64,000 bases of DNA from Flavobacteriaceae bacterium (GTDB lineage Bacteria > Bacteroidota > Bacteroidia > Flavobacteriales > Weeksellaceae), in assembly GCA_012522185.1 (NCBI GenBank), contig JAAYKY010000022.1, forward strand, positions 1-64,000, written 5' to 3'. Shown here piece by piece: positions 35,255-44,602 of the stretch; within the stretch, counting starts at the first letter, position 1, and the number at the start of each line of letters is the position of its first letter. The notes beneath the pieces are model-generated. The model had not been told where the DNA came from and did no database searches. It saw nothing but the letters and a program-made list of their open reading frames with translations. A program made the position numbers and the translations under genes.

Positions 35255-35740
35255 TTATAAATTTAATTCAAAAATAAAATCATCCATTACATATCCATTT
35301 CCGATGTCGAAAACACCTTCGTCTATTTTATGGAAACCATTTGCTTCGTAGAAACCAATGGAACCTTTGTTTTCTTTATTGACATTCAGATAAATTGATG
35401 TTTTTTGATTTTGTTTTGCTAATTCGATTGCGCGGTTCAGAAGCAATTTTCCAAAACCTTTGCCACGAGTTTCTGCTTTTAAGTAAATTTTTGAAATAAA
35501 TAGTTTTTCTTCCGCAATTTCACAAACCAAATATCCGACAGGATTTTCGTTATCCATCAACATTTCCCATGAAATTCCTTCCTCGATTTCTGAACGAATT
35601 CTTTCGTCCGAATAAAACAATTCGAGCATATAATCTATTTGCTCTTGTGAAATGATTTTTATGTAATGTTCCTCCCAGATTTCGCGTGCCAGTTGCTGGA
35701 TGATAGGAATCTTGTTTATATTGATTTTAGTCAGTTTCAT
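35255..35740 (-). CDS. GNAT family N-acetyltransferase
   Basis: 161 residues. Acetyl-CoA binding motif A is ISKIYLKAETRGKGFGKLLLNRAIELAK (R/Q-x-x-G-x-G/A at RGKGFG), motif B is GFYEANGFHKI, and VGYLVCEIA is the preceding strand. The substrate, small molecule or protein, cannot be told from sequence. It is 7 bp downstream of a small membrane protein gene and likely shares its transcript. Confidence 0.87.
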   Translation of the reverse strand: MKLTKININKIPIIQQLAREIWEEHYIKIISQEQIDYMLELFYSDERIRSEIEEGISWEMLMDNENPVGYLVCEIAEEKLFISKIYLKAETRGKGFGKLLLNRAIELAKQNQKTSIYLNVNKENKGSIGFYEANGFHKIDEGVFDIGNGYVMDDFIFELNL

Positions 35741-35747
35741 TTTATTA

Positions 35748-36104
35748 TCAAATTAACCCCGAAGGCTTACCGATTTCATCGATATTTAGGTACTCTTTTT
35801 TCAACTTTTCTCTTTTCCAAATTATGCGTAACAGCTGATAAAAAATTATAAAATTAAAAGAAATCAAAATCCAAAGCGCCCAATCATAATAGTGGCTTGT
35901 GGCAAAATACAAATCAAAATGATGCCTAAGTAAGTAAGCTGAGATTTCATATCTTAAATAAATAAAAGGAAAACTACAGCTAAAGCCTCCGATTAAGAAA
36001 TAGACTATCGGAGGTTTATCATACTTATCACTGAGATAACTTATGAAAAGTTTAAATATGAGTAAGTTAGCTAATAGCAAATGAAAAGGCAGCATATAAG
36101 GCAA
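35748..36104 (-). CDS. Small membrane protein of unknown function
   Basis: 118 residues with three hydrophobic segments (about 5-23, 32-53 and 76-93), aromatic-rich, with a basic tail WKREKLKKEYLN. No family recognised. It precedes the GNAT gene by 7 bp on the same strand, so the two form a likely pair. The real start could also be the third codon (MLPFHLLL). Confidence 0.5.
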   Translation of the reverse strand: MPYMLPFHLLLANLLIFKLFISYLSDKYDKPPIVYFLIGGFSCSFPFIYLRYEISAYLLRHHFDLYFATSHYYDWALWILISFNFIIFYQLLRIIWKREKLKKEYLNIDEIGKPSGLI

Positions 36105-36209
36105 AGTTATGATTTCAGGGGTGAATTATTTTTCAAATTTAATGTTTAGTTTTTAAATTCTAATTTGGTTTTAAGGTTAAAACATTTTCAGATTCTCAGA
36201 ATTGAACTC

Positions 36210-36217
36210 TATATTTG
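36210..36217 (+). promoter_or_regulatory. -7 box of kbl
   Basis: TATATTTG, a perfect match to TAnnTTTG, 49 nt before the kbl ATG. The leader would begin with an AGGTTT/AAACCT hairpin (36223-36239). The -33 element is weak (TTTT). Confidence 0.5.
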
Positions 36218-36266
36218 TTGAAAGGTTTTTTTTAAACCTGAAACTTAAAAATTCAAACACAATATT

Positions 36267-37463
36267 ATGTACAGCGAAAAATTCCGGCAGCATTTGGCCA
36301 GCCAGTTATCAGATTTGGAAAATCAGGGATTGTTTAAAAAAGAAAGGATTATCGCTTCGCCACAAGCGACTGAGATTACCTTGGAAAACGGAAGTAAGTT
36401 ATTGAATTTCTGTGCCAATAATTATCTTGGACTTTCGGATCATCCGGAGGTGATAAAAGCTTCTCAATCTGTTTTGGACAATCGAGGCTATGGGATGTCT
36501 TCGGTACGCTTTATTTGTGGAACCCAAGATATTCACAAAGAATTGGAAGATCGAATTTCCAAATTCTTAGGTATGGAAGATACGATTTTGTATGCGGCGG
36601 CTTTTGATGCAAACGGTGGTGTTTTTGAGCCTTTGTTTACGGAAGAAGATGCGATTATTTCTGACGAGTTAAACCATGCCTCGATTATTGACGGAGTTCG
36701 TTTGTGTAAAGCAGCTCGTTATCGCTACAAAAACAATGATATGGAAGATTTGGAAGCCCAATTAAAGGATGCAGCTTCCAAAAATCATAGATTTACGATC
36801 ATCGTGACCGACGGCGTTTTTTCCATGGATGGAATTGTTGTGAACCTCAAAGCGGTTTGCGATCTGGCGGACAAATACGGAGCCCTTGTGATGGTAGATG
36901 ATAGTCATGCGACAGGTTTCATCGGGAAAACTGGAAAAGGAACTCACGAATACGCCGATGTGATGGGACGAGTAGATATCATCACTTCTACACTTGGGAA
37001 AGCTTTGGGTGGAGCCATGGGTGGATTTACTTCTGCCAAAAAAGAAATCATTGAAATGCTTCGTCAGAAATCAAGACCTTATTTGTTTTCAAATTCGTTG
37101 GCACCCGGAATTGTAGGTGCGGCTTTGAAGGTTTTTGATATGTTGGAGACCAATACTTCTTTGCGTGATAAATTAATTGAAAATTCCGAATATTTCAGAA
37201 CGCAAATGAAAGCAGCCGGATTTGACATTCCCGATGGCGATGCGGCCATTGTTCCGGTTATGCTGTACGATGCTAAATTATCACAAGAAATGGCCGATAG
37301 ACTTTTGGACGAAGGAATTTATGTCATCGGATTTTTCTTTCCGGTTGTGCCTCGTGACAAAGCGAGAATTCGTGTTCAACTTTCTGCGGCACATACGCGA
37401 GAACAACTTGACAAGGCAATTGCTGCTTTCACAAAAGTTGGAAAAGAACTTGGAGTGATTTAA
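36267..37463 (+). CDS. kbl: Glycine C-acetyltransferase (KBL)
   Basis: 398 residues, fold type I pyridoxal-phosphate enzyme of the alpha-oxoamine synthase group. [14 protein letters not shown] is the family N-terminus, [10 protein letters not shown] carries the PLP-stacking and Asp residues, and [13 protein letters not shown] contains the Schiff-base lysine. [11 protein letters not shown] and GFFFPVVP are characteristic of KBL as opposed to KAPA or ALA synthase. It turns 2-amino-3-ketobutyrate and CoA into glycine and acetyl-CoA in threonine breakdown. Threonine dehydrogenase is not adjacent here. Confidence 0.93.
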   Translation: MYSEKFRQHLASQLSDLENQGLFKKERIIASPQATEITLENGSKLLNFCANNYLGLSDHPEVIKASQSVLDNRGYGMSSVRFICGTQDIHKELEDRISKFLGMEDTILYAAAFDANGGVFEPLFTEEDAIISDELNHASIIDGVRLCKAARYRYKNNDMEDLEAQLKDAASKNHRFTIIVTDGVFSMDGIVVNLKAVCDLADKYGALVMVDDSHATGFIGKTGKGTHEYADVMGRVDIITSTLGKALGGAMGGFTSAKKEIIEMLRQKSRPYLFSNSLAPGIVGAALKVFDMLETNTSLRDKLIENSEYFRTQMKAAGFDIPDGDAAIVPVMLYDAKLSQEMADRLLDEGIYVIGFFFPVVPRDKARIRVQLSAAHTREQLDKAIAAFTKVGKELGVI

Positions 37464-37488
37464 TCAAATAATTAGAAAATGAAATCGT

Positions 37489-37521
37489 CCTCTTGTCATT
37501 GATTTGGCAAGGGGATTTTTT
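37489..37521 (+). terminator. Rho-independent terminator of kbl
   Basis: CCTCTTGTCA pairs with TGGCAAGGGG over 10 positions counting G-T pairs, and is followed by ATTTTTT. It reaches the stop codon of the convergent SprE-like gene. Confidence 0.65.
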
Positions 37522-39886
37522 AATCCTTTCCACCTGGTGCCCCCGGGCTGTTGCGTCTTCTTTCTTCTTTCTTTTTTTCTTCTTCCATTTCCGCTTCTTT
37601 CTCAGAATCGCCATTTGACATCTCTCCACTTCCCTCCTCGGCTACTTTTTTACCATGTAGCAAATCCAAAATCTCTTGTGCTTTGGCTGCTTCCTCCGTT
37701 TTTGGATAAGCAATTAGAATAAGCTCAAGCGTCGAAGCGAAATTATCCTTTCCCTCTGTCTGACCAATTGCCAAAGCATTTAAAAGAGAGAATTTAGCTA
37801 TGATCTCTTCCGTCGGATATTTTTCAATGGCCTCGACTGTATTCGATTTCACTTTCGCAAATTCACCTGCTTTGTAGAGGTCGTAAGTTTCTTCATAAAA
37901 AGCAAGTGCTTCTTTGGTGGTAGGTGTGATGAAATCCACTTCCGGATTCAGAATGTATTCTGCATAAATCGAATTTGGATATTTGCTCAGAATCAGATTT
38001 TTATATTCCTCAGTTTTGTCTGTATTTCCTTCACGATCATTGATTCGATAAATTTGATAAAAAGCTTGGGCTTCTGTCAATTGTTCTTTTGGGGGCGTGG
38101 AAACTAAATGTTCAAGGGTTTCCGTTGCTGTTTTTGCATTTTTAAACAAATCATAATAACCGATTCCCAATGAAAGTTCCGTGGTGTCTCTTTCTATTTT
38201 CAGTTTATTCAATTCTGCCGGTTGGGTCGGAATCTGTTCCAAATAAAATTCCAATTCGTATCTTCTTGGGTTTTGTGAATCCACTTGTCCCAACATTTGT
38301 GCTTCCTGCTCTTCCAAGCTCAATGCGCCTCCGGTAGAACTTCTCCAGTTGTCACCCAATCGGACATTTCCCCAAATTCGTTTGAAATCATTTTGACCGT
38401 TGGACTTCAAAGAAGTATTGTAAAAATAAAAAGTATTTCCTCCTCTACCTCCCTCATCAAAGGAGCTTCCAAAACCTCCGCCCGGTGTTTGTGTTTGGAA
38501 AATGGTAGCTTCCTCTTCCATTTCTTTCTGGCGTTTGGCATCTTCTATTTTTAATTTAGCGATATAATCTCCAAAAAACTTTTCTTTTTCATCCGAAGTC
38601 ATATGAGCCAAATGAAGTATGCTGTCGTTTCGCTTGACCAAATAGTATTTCTCCATTAAGGATTTCAATGAATTATTTCGCTCGGTAATTCTCGCAATGT
38701 CTTTGTCATAAGGTGCTACGCTTAAAGCACTGTCATAATAAGCTGAGGCATGAACGTAATTTCCATGATCAAATTCTAAATCTGCATAGCGCTCGTAAGC
38801 AATTCCACGGATATAAGGATCGGACACTGGGCCTTCGAAGCTTTCTTTCAGATACTGACGAGCTTCTTTTATATTACCCGATTTATAAGCCATATCACCG
38901 ATTGCATAAAGGAATTCATTTCTTCTTGAAATATAATTTCCTTTTTTGGCCACGTCCAAAAGATGATTTTTATAGGAACTGTAGCTATTTCTTTCGGGAT
39001 CAAAATTTGCGGCGATTGCCAATTGAGATTTAACTTCCATTTCAAATCCAGGCTTCATCCGATAAACACGGGTAAAAGCTTCTCCGGCTTCATTTTGCAT
39101 TCCCAATTTTGAATAAAGTTGCCCCTCAATAAAGTGATAACGTGCTCTTCTTTTTTTGTTTTTTGTGTTTTGAATGGTTTTATCCAGCACTTCAATGGCC
39201 TCTTCGTATTCTTCTTTTCGAATTAAATTTTCAGCATAATATTTTAGAAAATTCTCACGCAAATCTTTTTTATACCCATCATCTTTGGTCAGGTTTTCCA
39301 AAATTCTTTCGCCTTCAAATTCATTTCCGATTTGTAAATGCGCCAAAGCTGTGTACAATCTAGCCTCGGGCGTAAACTTTTTGTGATAAGGAAGTCTGCT
39401 CTGCAAATAATTAAAAGCTTCGAGTGCTTCGAAACTTTTTCCATTGTTATAACGAGCTTTTCCTAAAATGAGATAAGCGCGCGTCATGCTTTTGTTCCGT
39501 TCTCTTCCCTCAATGAGCATAGAATGATTTTCGATGGCTTTCAATGCTTTTTGTTCCACTAAGTCAAATCCGGTAAGAGCTGGTTGATTGGTATTTCCAC
39601 CGCCTATCTGACCTCCTCTTAAGTTGAAGGACCCCGATACGGCTTCGGCATCAAAATCAGGTTGAACAATTTCAGGACGTGGATCAACGGGTAGAATTTC
39701 AGAATAATTATCCTGATAACTCATCTCAAGTTCGTCGATTTTTTTGTCCATTTCTTCTTCTGCATTGAACAAAGTATTGAACCAAGCAGTTGTATTGTGG
39801 AAAGCTCTGTTTGTTCCGGTATCCTTTTTGACGGAGCAACTCGTCATCAATGCCAAACAAGCGAATGCAATTAATTTCTTTTTCAT
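37520..39886 (-). CDS. sprE: SprE/PorW-like TPR lipoprotein (type IX secretion)
   Basis: 788 residues. A lipoprotein signal ends at LMTSC (Cys17), followed by the SprE hallmark NRAFHNTTAWFNTLFNAEEEMDKKI and SYQDNYSEILPVD, the same pattern as the N-terminus of Flavobacterium SprE and Porphyromonas PorW. Tetratricopeptide-like repeats fill about 140-420 (ILGKARYNNGKSFEALEAFNYL and similar) and more occur near 590-750, ending in a charged Gly/Pro tail. SprE is required for T9SS secretion and gliding in F. johnsoniae. A T9SS cargo is encoded at 60390-61823. Gliding itself cannot be claimed from this window. Confidence 0.8.
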   Translation of the reverse strand: MKKKLIAFACLALMTSCSVKKDTGTNRAFHNTTAWFNTLFNAEEEMDKKIDELEMSYQDNYSEILPVDPRPEIVQPDFDAEAVSGSFNLRGGQIGGGNTNQPALTGFDLVEQKALKAIENHSMLIEGRERNKSMTRAYLILGKARYNNGKSFEALEAFNYLQSRLPYHKKFTPEARLYTALAHLQIGNEFEGERILENLTKDDGYKKDLRENFLKYYAENLIRKEEYEEAIEVLDKTIQNTKNKKRRARYHFIEGQLYSKLGMQNEAGEAFTRVYRMKPGFEMEVKSQLAIAANFDPERNSYSSYKNHLLDVAKKGNYISRRNEFLYAIGDMAYKSGNIKEARQYLKESFEGPVSDPYIRGIAYERYADLEFDHGNYVHASAYYDSALSVAPYDKDIARITERNNSLKSLMEKYYLVKRNDSILHLAHMTSDEKEKFFGDYIAKLKIEDAKRQKEMEEEATIFQTQTPGGGFGSSFDEGGRGGNTFYFYNTSLKSNGQNDFKRIWGNVRLGDNWRSSTGGALSLEEQEAQMLGQVDSQNPRRYELEFYLEQIPTQPAELNKLKIERDTTELSLGIGYYDLFKNAKTATETLEHLVSTPPKEQLTEAQAFYQIYRINDREGNTDKTEEYKNLILSKYPNSIYAEYILNPEVDFITPTTKEALAFYEETYDLYKAGEFAKVKSNTVEAIEKYPTEEIIAKFSLLNALAIGQTEGKDNFASTLELILIAYPKTEEAAKAQEILDLLHGKKVAEEGSGEMSNGDSEKEAEMEEEKKKEERRRNSPGAPGGKD

Positions 39887-39903
39887 AAATTATCCAATCC
39901 CGA

Positions 39904-39934
39904 CAAAACTACAATAAAAACGCATTATTTAAAA
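39904..39934 (-). promoter_or_regulatory. Promoter of the SprE-like gene
   Basis: Minus-strand TAGTTTTG (39911-39904), a perfect -7 box, with TTTT 19 nt upstream (39934-39931) as a one-mismatch -33. The leader would be about 13 nt. Confidence 0.55.
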
Positions 39935-39986
39935 AAATCTTGTATGATAGGTTAAAATCTATTCAGATATTTGCATTTAATTATAA

Positions 39987-40856
39987 ATGGCAAAAAAAAA
40001 TAAAAACATATTTAGAAAATTGTTTCAAAAACACACCTTGATTATTCTCAATGAAGAATCACAGGAAGAGCAATTTTCTTTTCGCTTAAATCAAATGAAT
40101 GTATTGGTGGTGATTGCTTTGATTTCATTCTTCACCATTGCATTTACGGTTCTCATGTTACTTTATACGCCTTTGCACAATTACATACTTCCATCCGAAA
40201 AACAAATAAACGTTCAGGACAAAGAAGAAATTCTCAATTTAACCAATCAGCTTGAAGTTCTTGAGGAACGAACAAAGGCCAATGATCTTTACATCAAAAA
40301 TTTACGCGCCATTTTGAGTGGTGATGTTCCGATTCCGAATATTGACACGATGCAAACCCCAATTACTGTTTCTGTTGATTTGAGTAAAATCGATTTATCT
40401 CCGACCGAAGAAGACTTGGAATTACGAAAAGAAGTTGAAATGGAGGAATTGTTTAGCGTACAAGGGAGTCGTGACAATCAGGAATCTGGAAATCTATTAT
40501 TTACACCTTTGAAAGGAATCATAACCGCAGGATACGAGACCGAAGAAAACCATTTGGCCATCGATATTGCTGCTCAACAGGGCGAAGCCATCAAATCGGT
40601 TGCGATGGGAACCCTCATATTCACCGATTGGACACCCGATACAGGTTATGTAGTCGTCATTCAACATCAGCGCGGAATGATTTCGGTTTATAAACATGCT
40701 TTGACGGTTTATAAAAAAATGGGAGAAGTAGTCAAAAAAGGCGAAGTCATAGCAGCGGTTGGAAATACCGGAGAACTCACAACTGGGCCGCATCTTCATT
40801 TCGAACTCTGGATTGATGGAACACCGGTCGATCCGCAACAATATATTGTTTTTTAA
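39987..40856 (+). CDS. M23 family peptidase, membrane-anchored
   Basis: 289 residues: a basic cytoplasmic start, one transmembrane helix (about 35-58), a coiled-coil segment (about 75-110, EEILNLTNQLEVLEERTK) and a C-terminal LytM domain (about 168-289). Zinc ligands are visible as ENHLAIDIAA (His-x3-Asp) and TGPHLHFELW (His-x-His). It may act as a wall hydrolase or as an activator. It is divergent from the SprE-like gene and immediately followed, without a gap, by the GH3 gene, an arrangement I consider typical of Flavobacteriia. Confidence 0.88.
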   Translation: MAKKNKNIFRKLFQKHTLIILNEESQEEQFSFRLNQMNVLVVIALISFFTIAFTVLMLLYTPLHNYILPSEKQINVQDKEEILNLTNQLEVLEERTKANDLYIKNLRAILSGDVPIPNIDTMQTPITVSVDLSKIDLSPTEEDLELRKEVEMEELFSVQGSRDNQESGNLLFTPLKGIITAGYETEENHLAIDIAAQQGEAIKSVAMGTLIFTDWTPDTGYVVVIQHQRGMISVYKHALTVYKKMGEVVKKGEVIAAVGNTGELTTGPHLHFELWIDGTPVDPQQYIVF

Positions 40857-42365
40857 ATGGGATTCAAATCAGAAATAGCCAGAATTTTTGCCGGAATTAA
40901 TTCCAAAAGCGAAGAGAAATGGATCAAACATCCTGTTGAAGCTCAAACTAAAATCTTCCGTGAATTAATTTCAACCGCGAAACAAACCCAATTCGGGAAA
41001 GACCATGGATTTGAAAAAATCCAAACTTATGAAGATTTCAAAAACCAAGTTCCCATCCGAGATTATGAAGCTTTGAAATCCTATATCGATTTAATTCGAA
41101 ACGGAAAATCCGACGTTCTCTGGAAAGGAAAACCGCTTTATTTGGCCAAAACTTCGGGTACTACTTCGGGTTCCAAATACATTCCAATTTCAAAAGATTC
41201 AATGCCTTATCACATCAAATCAGCAAGAAATGCTTTGCTGAATTATATGAGGGAAACCGGAAAATCGGCTTTTGTGGAAGGTAAAATGATTTTCCTTCAG
41301 GGAAGCCCCGAACTGGAAAAAGAAAACGGTATCAACGTCGGACGTCTTTCGGGAATTGTGGCGCATTTCGTTCCGAAATACCTTCAGAAAAACCGAATGC
41401 CAAGCTGGGAAACAAATTGTATCGAAGATTGGGAAACCAAAGTCGATAAAGTGGTCGAAGAAACCCTGACTGAAAATATGACGCTGATTTCGGGAATTCC
41501 GCCCTGGCTGGTCATGTATTTTGAAAAATTAATTGAAAAATCAGGCAAAAAAAATATAAAAGAAATTTTTCCCAACCTCCAACTTTTGGTTACCGGCGGC
41601 GTCAATTACAATCCTTATCGGGAAAAAATGATTGAACTCATCGGCGAAGATCTGGACGTGATTCAGACCTATCCCGCTTCAGAAGGTTTCATCGGATTTC
41701 AGGATTCTGTCAAAGCCAACGATTTATTATTGTTGCTGAACCACGGAATTTTTTATGAATTCATTCCGGCTGACGAATTTTTTGATGAAAACCCAAGCCG
41801 AATTTCGATTCGGGACGTGGAGCTCGATAAAGATTATGTACTGATTCTCAACACAAACGCCGGACTTTGGGGCTATAACATCGGCGATACCGTTCGATTT
41901 ACCAGTCTTTCGCCTTATCGGATTGTGGTTTCCGGTCGGATTAAACATTATACTTCGGCCTTTGGCGAACACGTGATTGCGCACGAAGTCGAACAAGCAA
42001 TGCAAAAAACTTTGAAAAAATACCCGGCAAAAGTTTCGGAATTTACCGTCGCGCCAGAAGTCAATCCAGTCGAAGGACTTCCCTATCACGAATGGTTTGT
42101 GGAGTTTGCGGAAGAACCGGAAAATTTTGAATTATTCCGTCAGGAACTGGATAAAAACCTGAGAAGTTTTAATTCTTATTATGATGATCTGATTTCAGGT
42201 AATATTCTTCAGCAACTGAAAATCTCAAAAATAAAAAAGGAAGGATTCAATCAATTTATGAAATCCCAAGGCAAACTCGGTGGACAAAACAAAGTACCAC
42301 GACTTTCCAATGACCGGAAAATTGCCGATGAATTCTATAAACTGAATTTGGTGGAGGCAGAATGA
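40857..42365 (+). CDS. GH3 (auxin-responsive promoter) family protein
   Basis: 502 residues of the GH3 acyl-adenylating fold, normally associated with plants but common in Bacteroidota. The ATP-binding site shows as LAKTSGTTSGSKYIPIS, then QTYPASEGFIGFQD and the GYNIGDTVRFT loop (G-D-x-V), all family motifs. Plant GH3 enzymes adenylate and conjugate acyl acids such as jasmonate and auxin to amino acids; the bacterial substrate is unknown. Its ATG follows the M23 stop directly, so the two are co-translated. Confidence 0.87.
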   Translation: MGFKSEIARIFAGINSKSEEKWIKHPVEAQTKIFRELISTAKQTQFGKDHGFEKIQTYEDFKNQVPIRDYEALKSYIDLIRNGKSDVLWKGKPLYLAKTSGTTSGSKYIPISKDSMPYHIKSARNALLNYMRETGKSAFVEGKMIFLQGSPELEKENGINVGRLSGIVAHFVPKYLQKNRMPSWETNCIEDWETKVDKVVEETLTENMTLISGIPPWLVMYFEKLIEKSGKKNIKEIFPNLQLLVTGGVNYNPYREKMIELIGEDLDVIQTYPASEGFIGFQDSVKANDLLLLLNHGIFYEFIPADEFFDENPSRISIRDVELDKDYVLILNTNAGLWGYNIGDTVRFTSLSPYRIVVSGRIKHYTSAFGEHVIAHEVEQAMQKTLKKYPAKVSEFTVAPEVNPVEGLPYHEWFVEFAEEPENFELFRQELDKNLRSFNSYYDDLISGNILQQLKISKIKKEGFNQFMKSQGKLGGQNKVPRLSNDRKIADEFYKLNLVEAE

Positions 42366-42541
42366 ATGATTGAATTCTAAATAATTGAACACTCCGATAT
42401 TAGTTTGAAATTTCAGTTCATTTCTAAATTAAATCGTTCTATTTAAAACAAAAAAGACTCATAAACTGATAATTATCCTTTTCAATTCTTATTTGATTAT
42501 TTAACTTTAAGGTTTAATTATTTTAATTTAATCAACTGAAT

Positions 42542-42838
42542 ATGAGCACGAAAAGATTCCACGAATACGAAGTAATTTTCAAATACCTAACCGACAATAA
42601 AGGAGAAAAAGTGGACAAAGAACCGATTGAGTTTTTATTCCAAAATCATGATGATGTATTCAACATCGTAGATGTTCTGACCGAAAAAGATTTGTTTGAA
42701 GATAAATCCCAAACGGTTCAGTTTGCCATAGGTCTGAAACTCTTTGGAGATGTGATGATGAAAAATAAAGACCATGAATTATTTTCCGAAATGCGCCCTG
42801 CTTTTATTGAATTTATGAAGAAATTGAAAGGGAAATAA
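42542..42838 (+). CDS. DUF3861 family protein
   Basis: 98 residues fitting DUF3861 throughout: KRFHEYEVIFKYLTDNKGE, then FQNHDDVFNIVDVLTEKDLF, AIGLKLFGDVMMKN and a final RPAFIEFMKKLK. It is a small, soluble, acidic protein of unknown role present across Proteobacteria and Bacteroidota. It is separated from GH3 by 176 bp that contain a TAACTTTA box at 42502-42509, so it may have its own promoter. Confidence 0.82.
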   Translation: MSTKRFHEYEVIFKYLTDNKGEKVDKEPIEFLFQNHDDVFNIVDVLTEKDLFEDKSQTVQFAIGLKLFGDVMMKNKDHELFSEMRPAFIEFMKKLKGK

Positions 42839-42843
42839 CCCCC

Positions 42844-42980
42844 GTTTTGTCATGGTTTTTGCCGAAGCAAAAACACACGCCAAAACTTTATATTTTCCAA
42901 ATTACCCCGAGCTAAAGCTCGGGGTTATATAGCTTTAACTCCTACGGAGTTTTTATAAATGCAAAAACCTTGACAAGGTT
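42844..42980. repeat. Composite palindromic repeat, copy 1
   Basis: Four hairpins in order: a 44 bp unit (42844-42887) with arms GTTTTTGC/GCAAAAAC and outer GTTTTG/CAAAAC; CCCCGAGCT-AA-AGCTCGGGG (42905-42924); AACTCC-TAC-GGAGTT (42937-42951); AACCTTG-A-CAAGGTT (42966-42980). The first 44 bp are identical to copy 2. It lies between convergent DUF3861 and frnE genes. Confidence 0.85.
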
Positions 42981-43088
42981 AATTTAAAACAATCCATTCT
43001 TCTTAAGCTGTTTACAGCATCTTATCGCTTCTTAATAAAAATGAAGTTTCAATTTTCCTTAATGTTTAATTAGAAATTGACACTAAAA

Positions 43089-43796
43089 TCAATCACAAGT
43101 ACCGTCAGTTCTGCAGCTTTGTCCTTCTGACATTTCCAGTTTTATTTCAGGGTTTTCTTTTCGCCATTCCGTGAAAGATTTTCTCAAAGTATCTAAAAAA
43201 GCTTCGGAAGGTTGTGCACCCGAAACGCCATATTTTCGGTCAAACACAAAAAAGGGAACACCGGTCACACCGATGCTTCTCGCTTCCTGAATGTCCTGAT
43301 TCATTTTGTATTTAAACTGATCATCGGTAAATGCCGACTCCAATTCTTTTTCGTCCAAACCGGCTTCTTTTCCTAATTCTTTCAGCGTTTCCAAATCGGC
43401 AACATTTTTTCCGTCAGTAAAAAAAGCACGGAATAAAACTTCTTCCACTTCATCGCCCAAACCTTTGGTTTTTGCGAACTGAATGAGCTGATGTGCCTTT
43501 TGGGAATTTACCATCACCGATTTGTCCAAATGATATTCCAATCCGGCCTGACGTGCCATTTCAGTTACATTTGCTAACATTCCCTTCACTTGTTCTCGAC
43601 TCATCCCCTTTCTTTTGACCAGGTAATCTTCCTGGGATTCGGTCGCTACTTCAGGAACGGTCGGATCCAACTGAAAACTTTTCCATTCGACTTCAATTTT
43701 ATCTTTGTCAGGAAAATCAGCCAGTGCCATTTCAAAATTTCTTTTCCCGATGTAACAAAAAGGACACATTACATCGCTCCAGATTTCAATTTTCAT
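43089..43796 (-). CDS. DsbA-family oxidoreductase (FrnE-like)
   Basis: 235 residues. The thioredoxin-fold active site CPFC is at residues 11-14 (IWSDVMCPFCYIGKRNFE), an all-alpha insertion follows, and the cis-proline loop is GVTGVPFFVFDRKYGVSGAQ. The C-terminus adds two further cysteines (SCRTDGTCD), as in FrnE of Deinococcus, where extra cysteines assist redox cycling. No signal peptide is present, so a cytoplasmic disulfide isomerase or oxidoreductase role is expected. It is flanked on both sides by copies of one composite repeat in the same orientation. Confidence 0.88.
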   Translation of the reverse strand: MKIEIWSDVMCPFCYIGKRNFEMALADFPDKDKIEVEWKSFQLDPTVPEVATESQEDYLVKRKGMSREQVKGMLANVTEMARQAGLEYHLDKSVMVNSQKAHQLIQFAKTKGLGDEVEEVLFRAFFTDGKNVADLETLKELGKEAGLDEKELESAFTDDQFKYKMNQDIQEARSIGVTGVPFFVFDRKYGVSGAQPSEAFLDTLRKSFTEWRKENPEIKLEMSEGQSCRTDGTCD

Positions 43797-43820
43797 AACT
43801 TCTTGTTTTAATTTTTTAAT

Positions 43821-43943
43821 GTTTTGTCATGGTTTTTGCCGAAGCAAAAACACACGCCAAAACTATTTTCGTTTATTTTTTTATCCCCCGAGCTAAAGCT
43901 CGGGGCTACAAAGCTTTAACTCTTTTAAAACCTTGGCAAGGTT
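43821..43943. repeat. Composite palindromic repeat, copy 2
   Basis: The same order and orientation as copy 1: a 44 bp unit (43821-43864) identical to 42844-42887; the CCCCGAGCT/AGCTCGGGG hairpin (43886-43905); AGCTTTAACTC; and AACCTTG-G-CAAGGTT (43929-43943). It lacks the AACTCC/GGAGTT hairpin of copy 1. It lies between frnE and the truncated aldo/keto reductase. Confidence 0.85.
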
Positions 43944-43954
43944 ATCATGAAGAT

Positions 43955-44602
43955 TTATTTACTCACTTCATCAAGTAATTTCAAATCCTCAGCGTCCAGA
44001 TTTAGTTCGGTTACCGACAAAATCTGCGCCAATTGTTCTCTGGAAGTCGCACTTGCAATCGGTCCGCCGATGTTGGGTTGAGCCGACAACCAAGCCAAAG
44101 CGACCGTTGCCGGAACTGAATTATGCTTTTCAGCCACTTTATCCAACGCATTTAAAACATTCAGTCCTTTTTCGTTCAGATAGTTGGCTGCGCCTTGTCC
44201 GCGCGGGCTCTTATTGAAATCGGCTTCAGAGCGATATTTCCCACTCAAAAATCCGGAGACCAAAGCCGAATAAGGAAAAACCGTCAAACCGTATTCTGCT
44301 ACAATCGGTGCATAATCGGTTTCGTATCCGCTTCTTTCTACCAAATTATACAAAGGTTGGAAAACTTCGTATTTCGGAAGGTTATTGTGGGTTGAATATT
44401 CCAATGACTCCTTCAAACGAGCCGGAGAAATATTGGAAGCCGCAATATGTTTCACTTTTCCTGATTTTACCATTTCGGCAAAAGCTTCCAATGTTTCAGC
44501 AACCGGTGTTTTCTCGTCGTCATAATGCAAATAATAGAAATCAATGTAATCGGTTTGAAGTCTTTCAAGGGATTTGTCCACCGACTCCATCAAGTGCTTA
44601 GA
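43955..44602 (-). pseudogene. Aldo/keto reductase, 5' truncated
   Basis: About 215 residues show clear AKR sequence starting at SKHLMESVDKSLERLQTDYID, through YYLHYDDEKTP, VKHIAASNISPARL, FQPLYNLVERSGYE and the C-terminal LAWLSAQPNIGGPIASATS. The usual N-terminal ~100 residues, with the catalytic Asp and Tyr, are absent; what precedes the match in frame (to 44803) is an out-of-frame reading of an unrelated fragment. So the gene has lost its 5' end at about 44600-44615, where an unrelated segment joins. A shortened product could start at the Met in HLMESV but would lack the active site. Confidence 0.8.

Noticed and set aside
37504-37722. Small proline/phenylalanine-rich gene on the plus strand
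   Set aside because: It is the complement of the SprE-like gene's C-terminal coding region and its start lies in the kbl terminator.
42844-43943. CRISPR array
   Set aside because: The two blocks are about 980 bp apart with a gene between, contain several different hairpins and have no regular repeat-spacer pattern.
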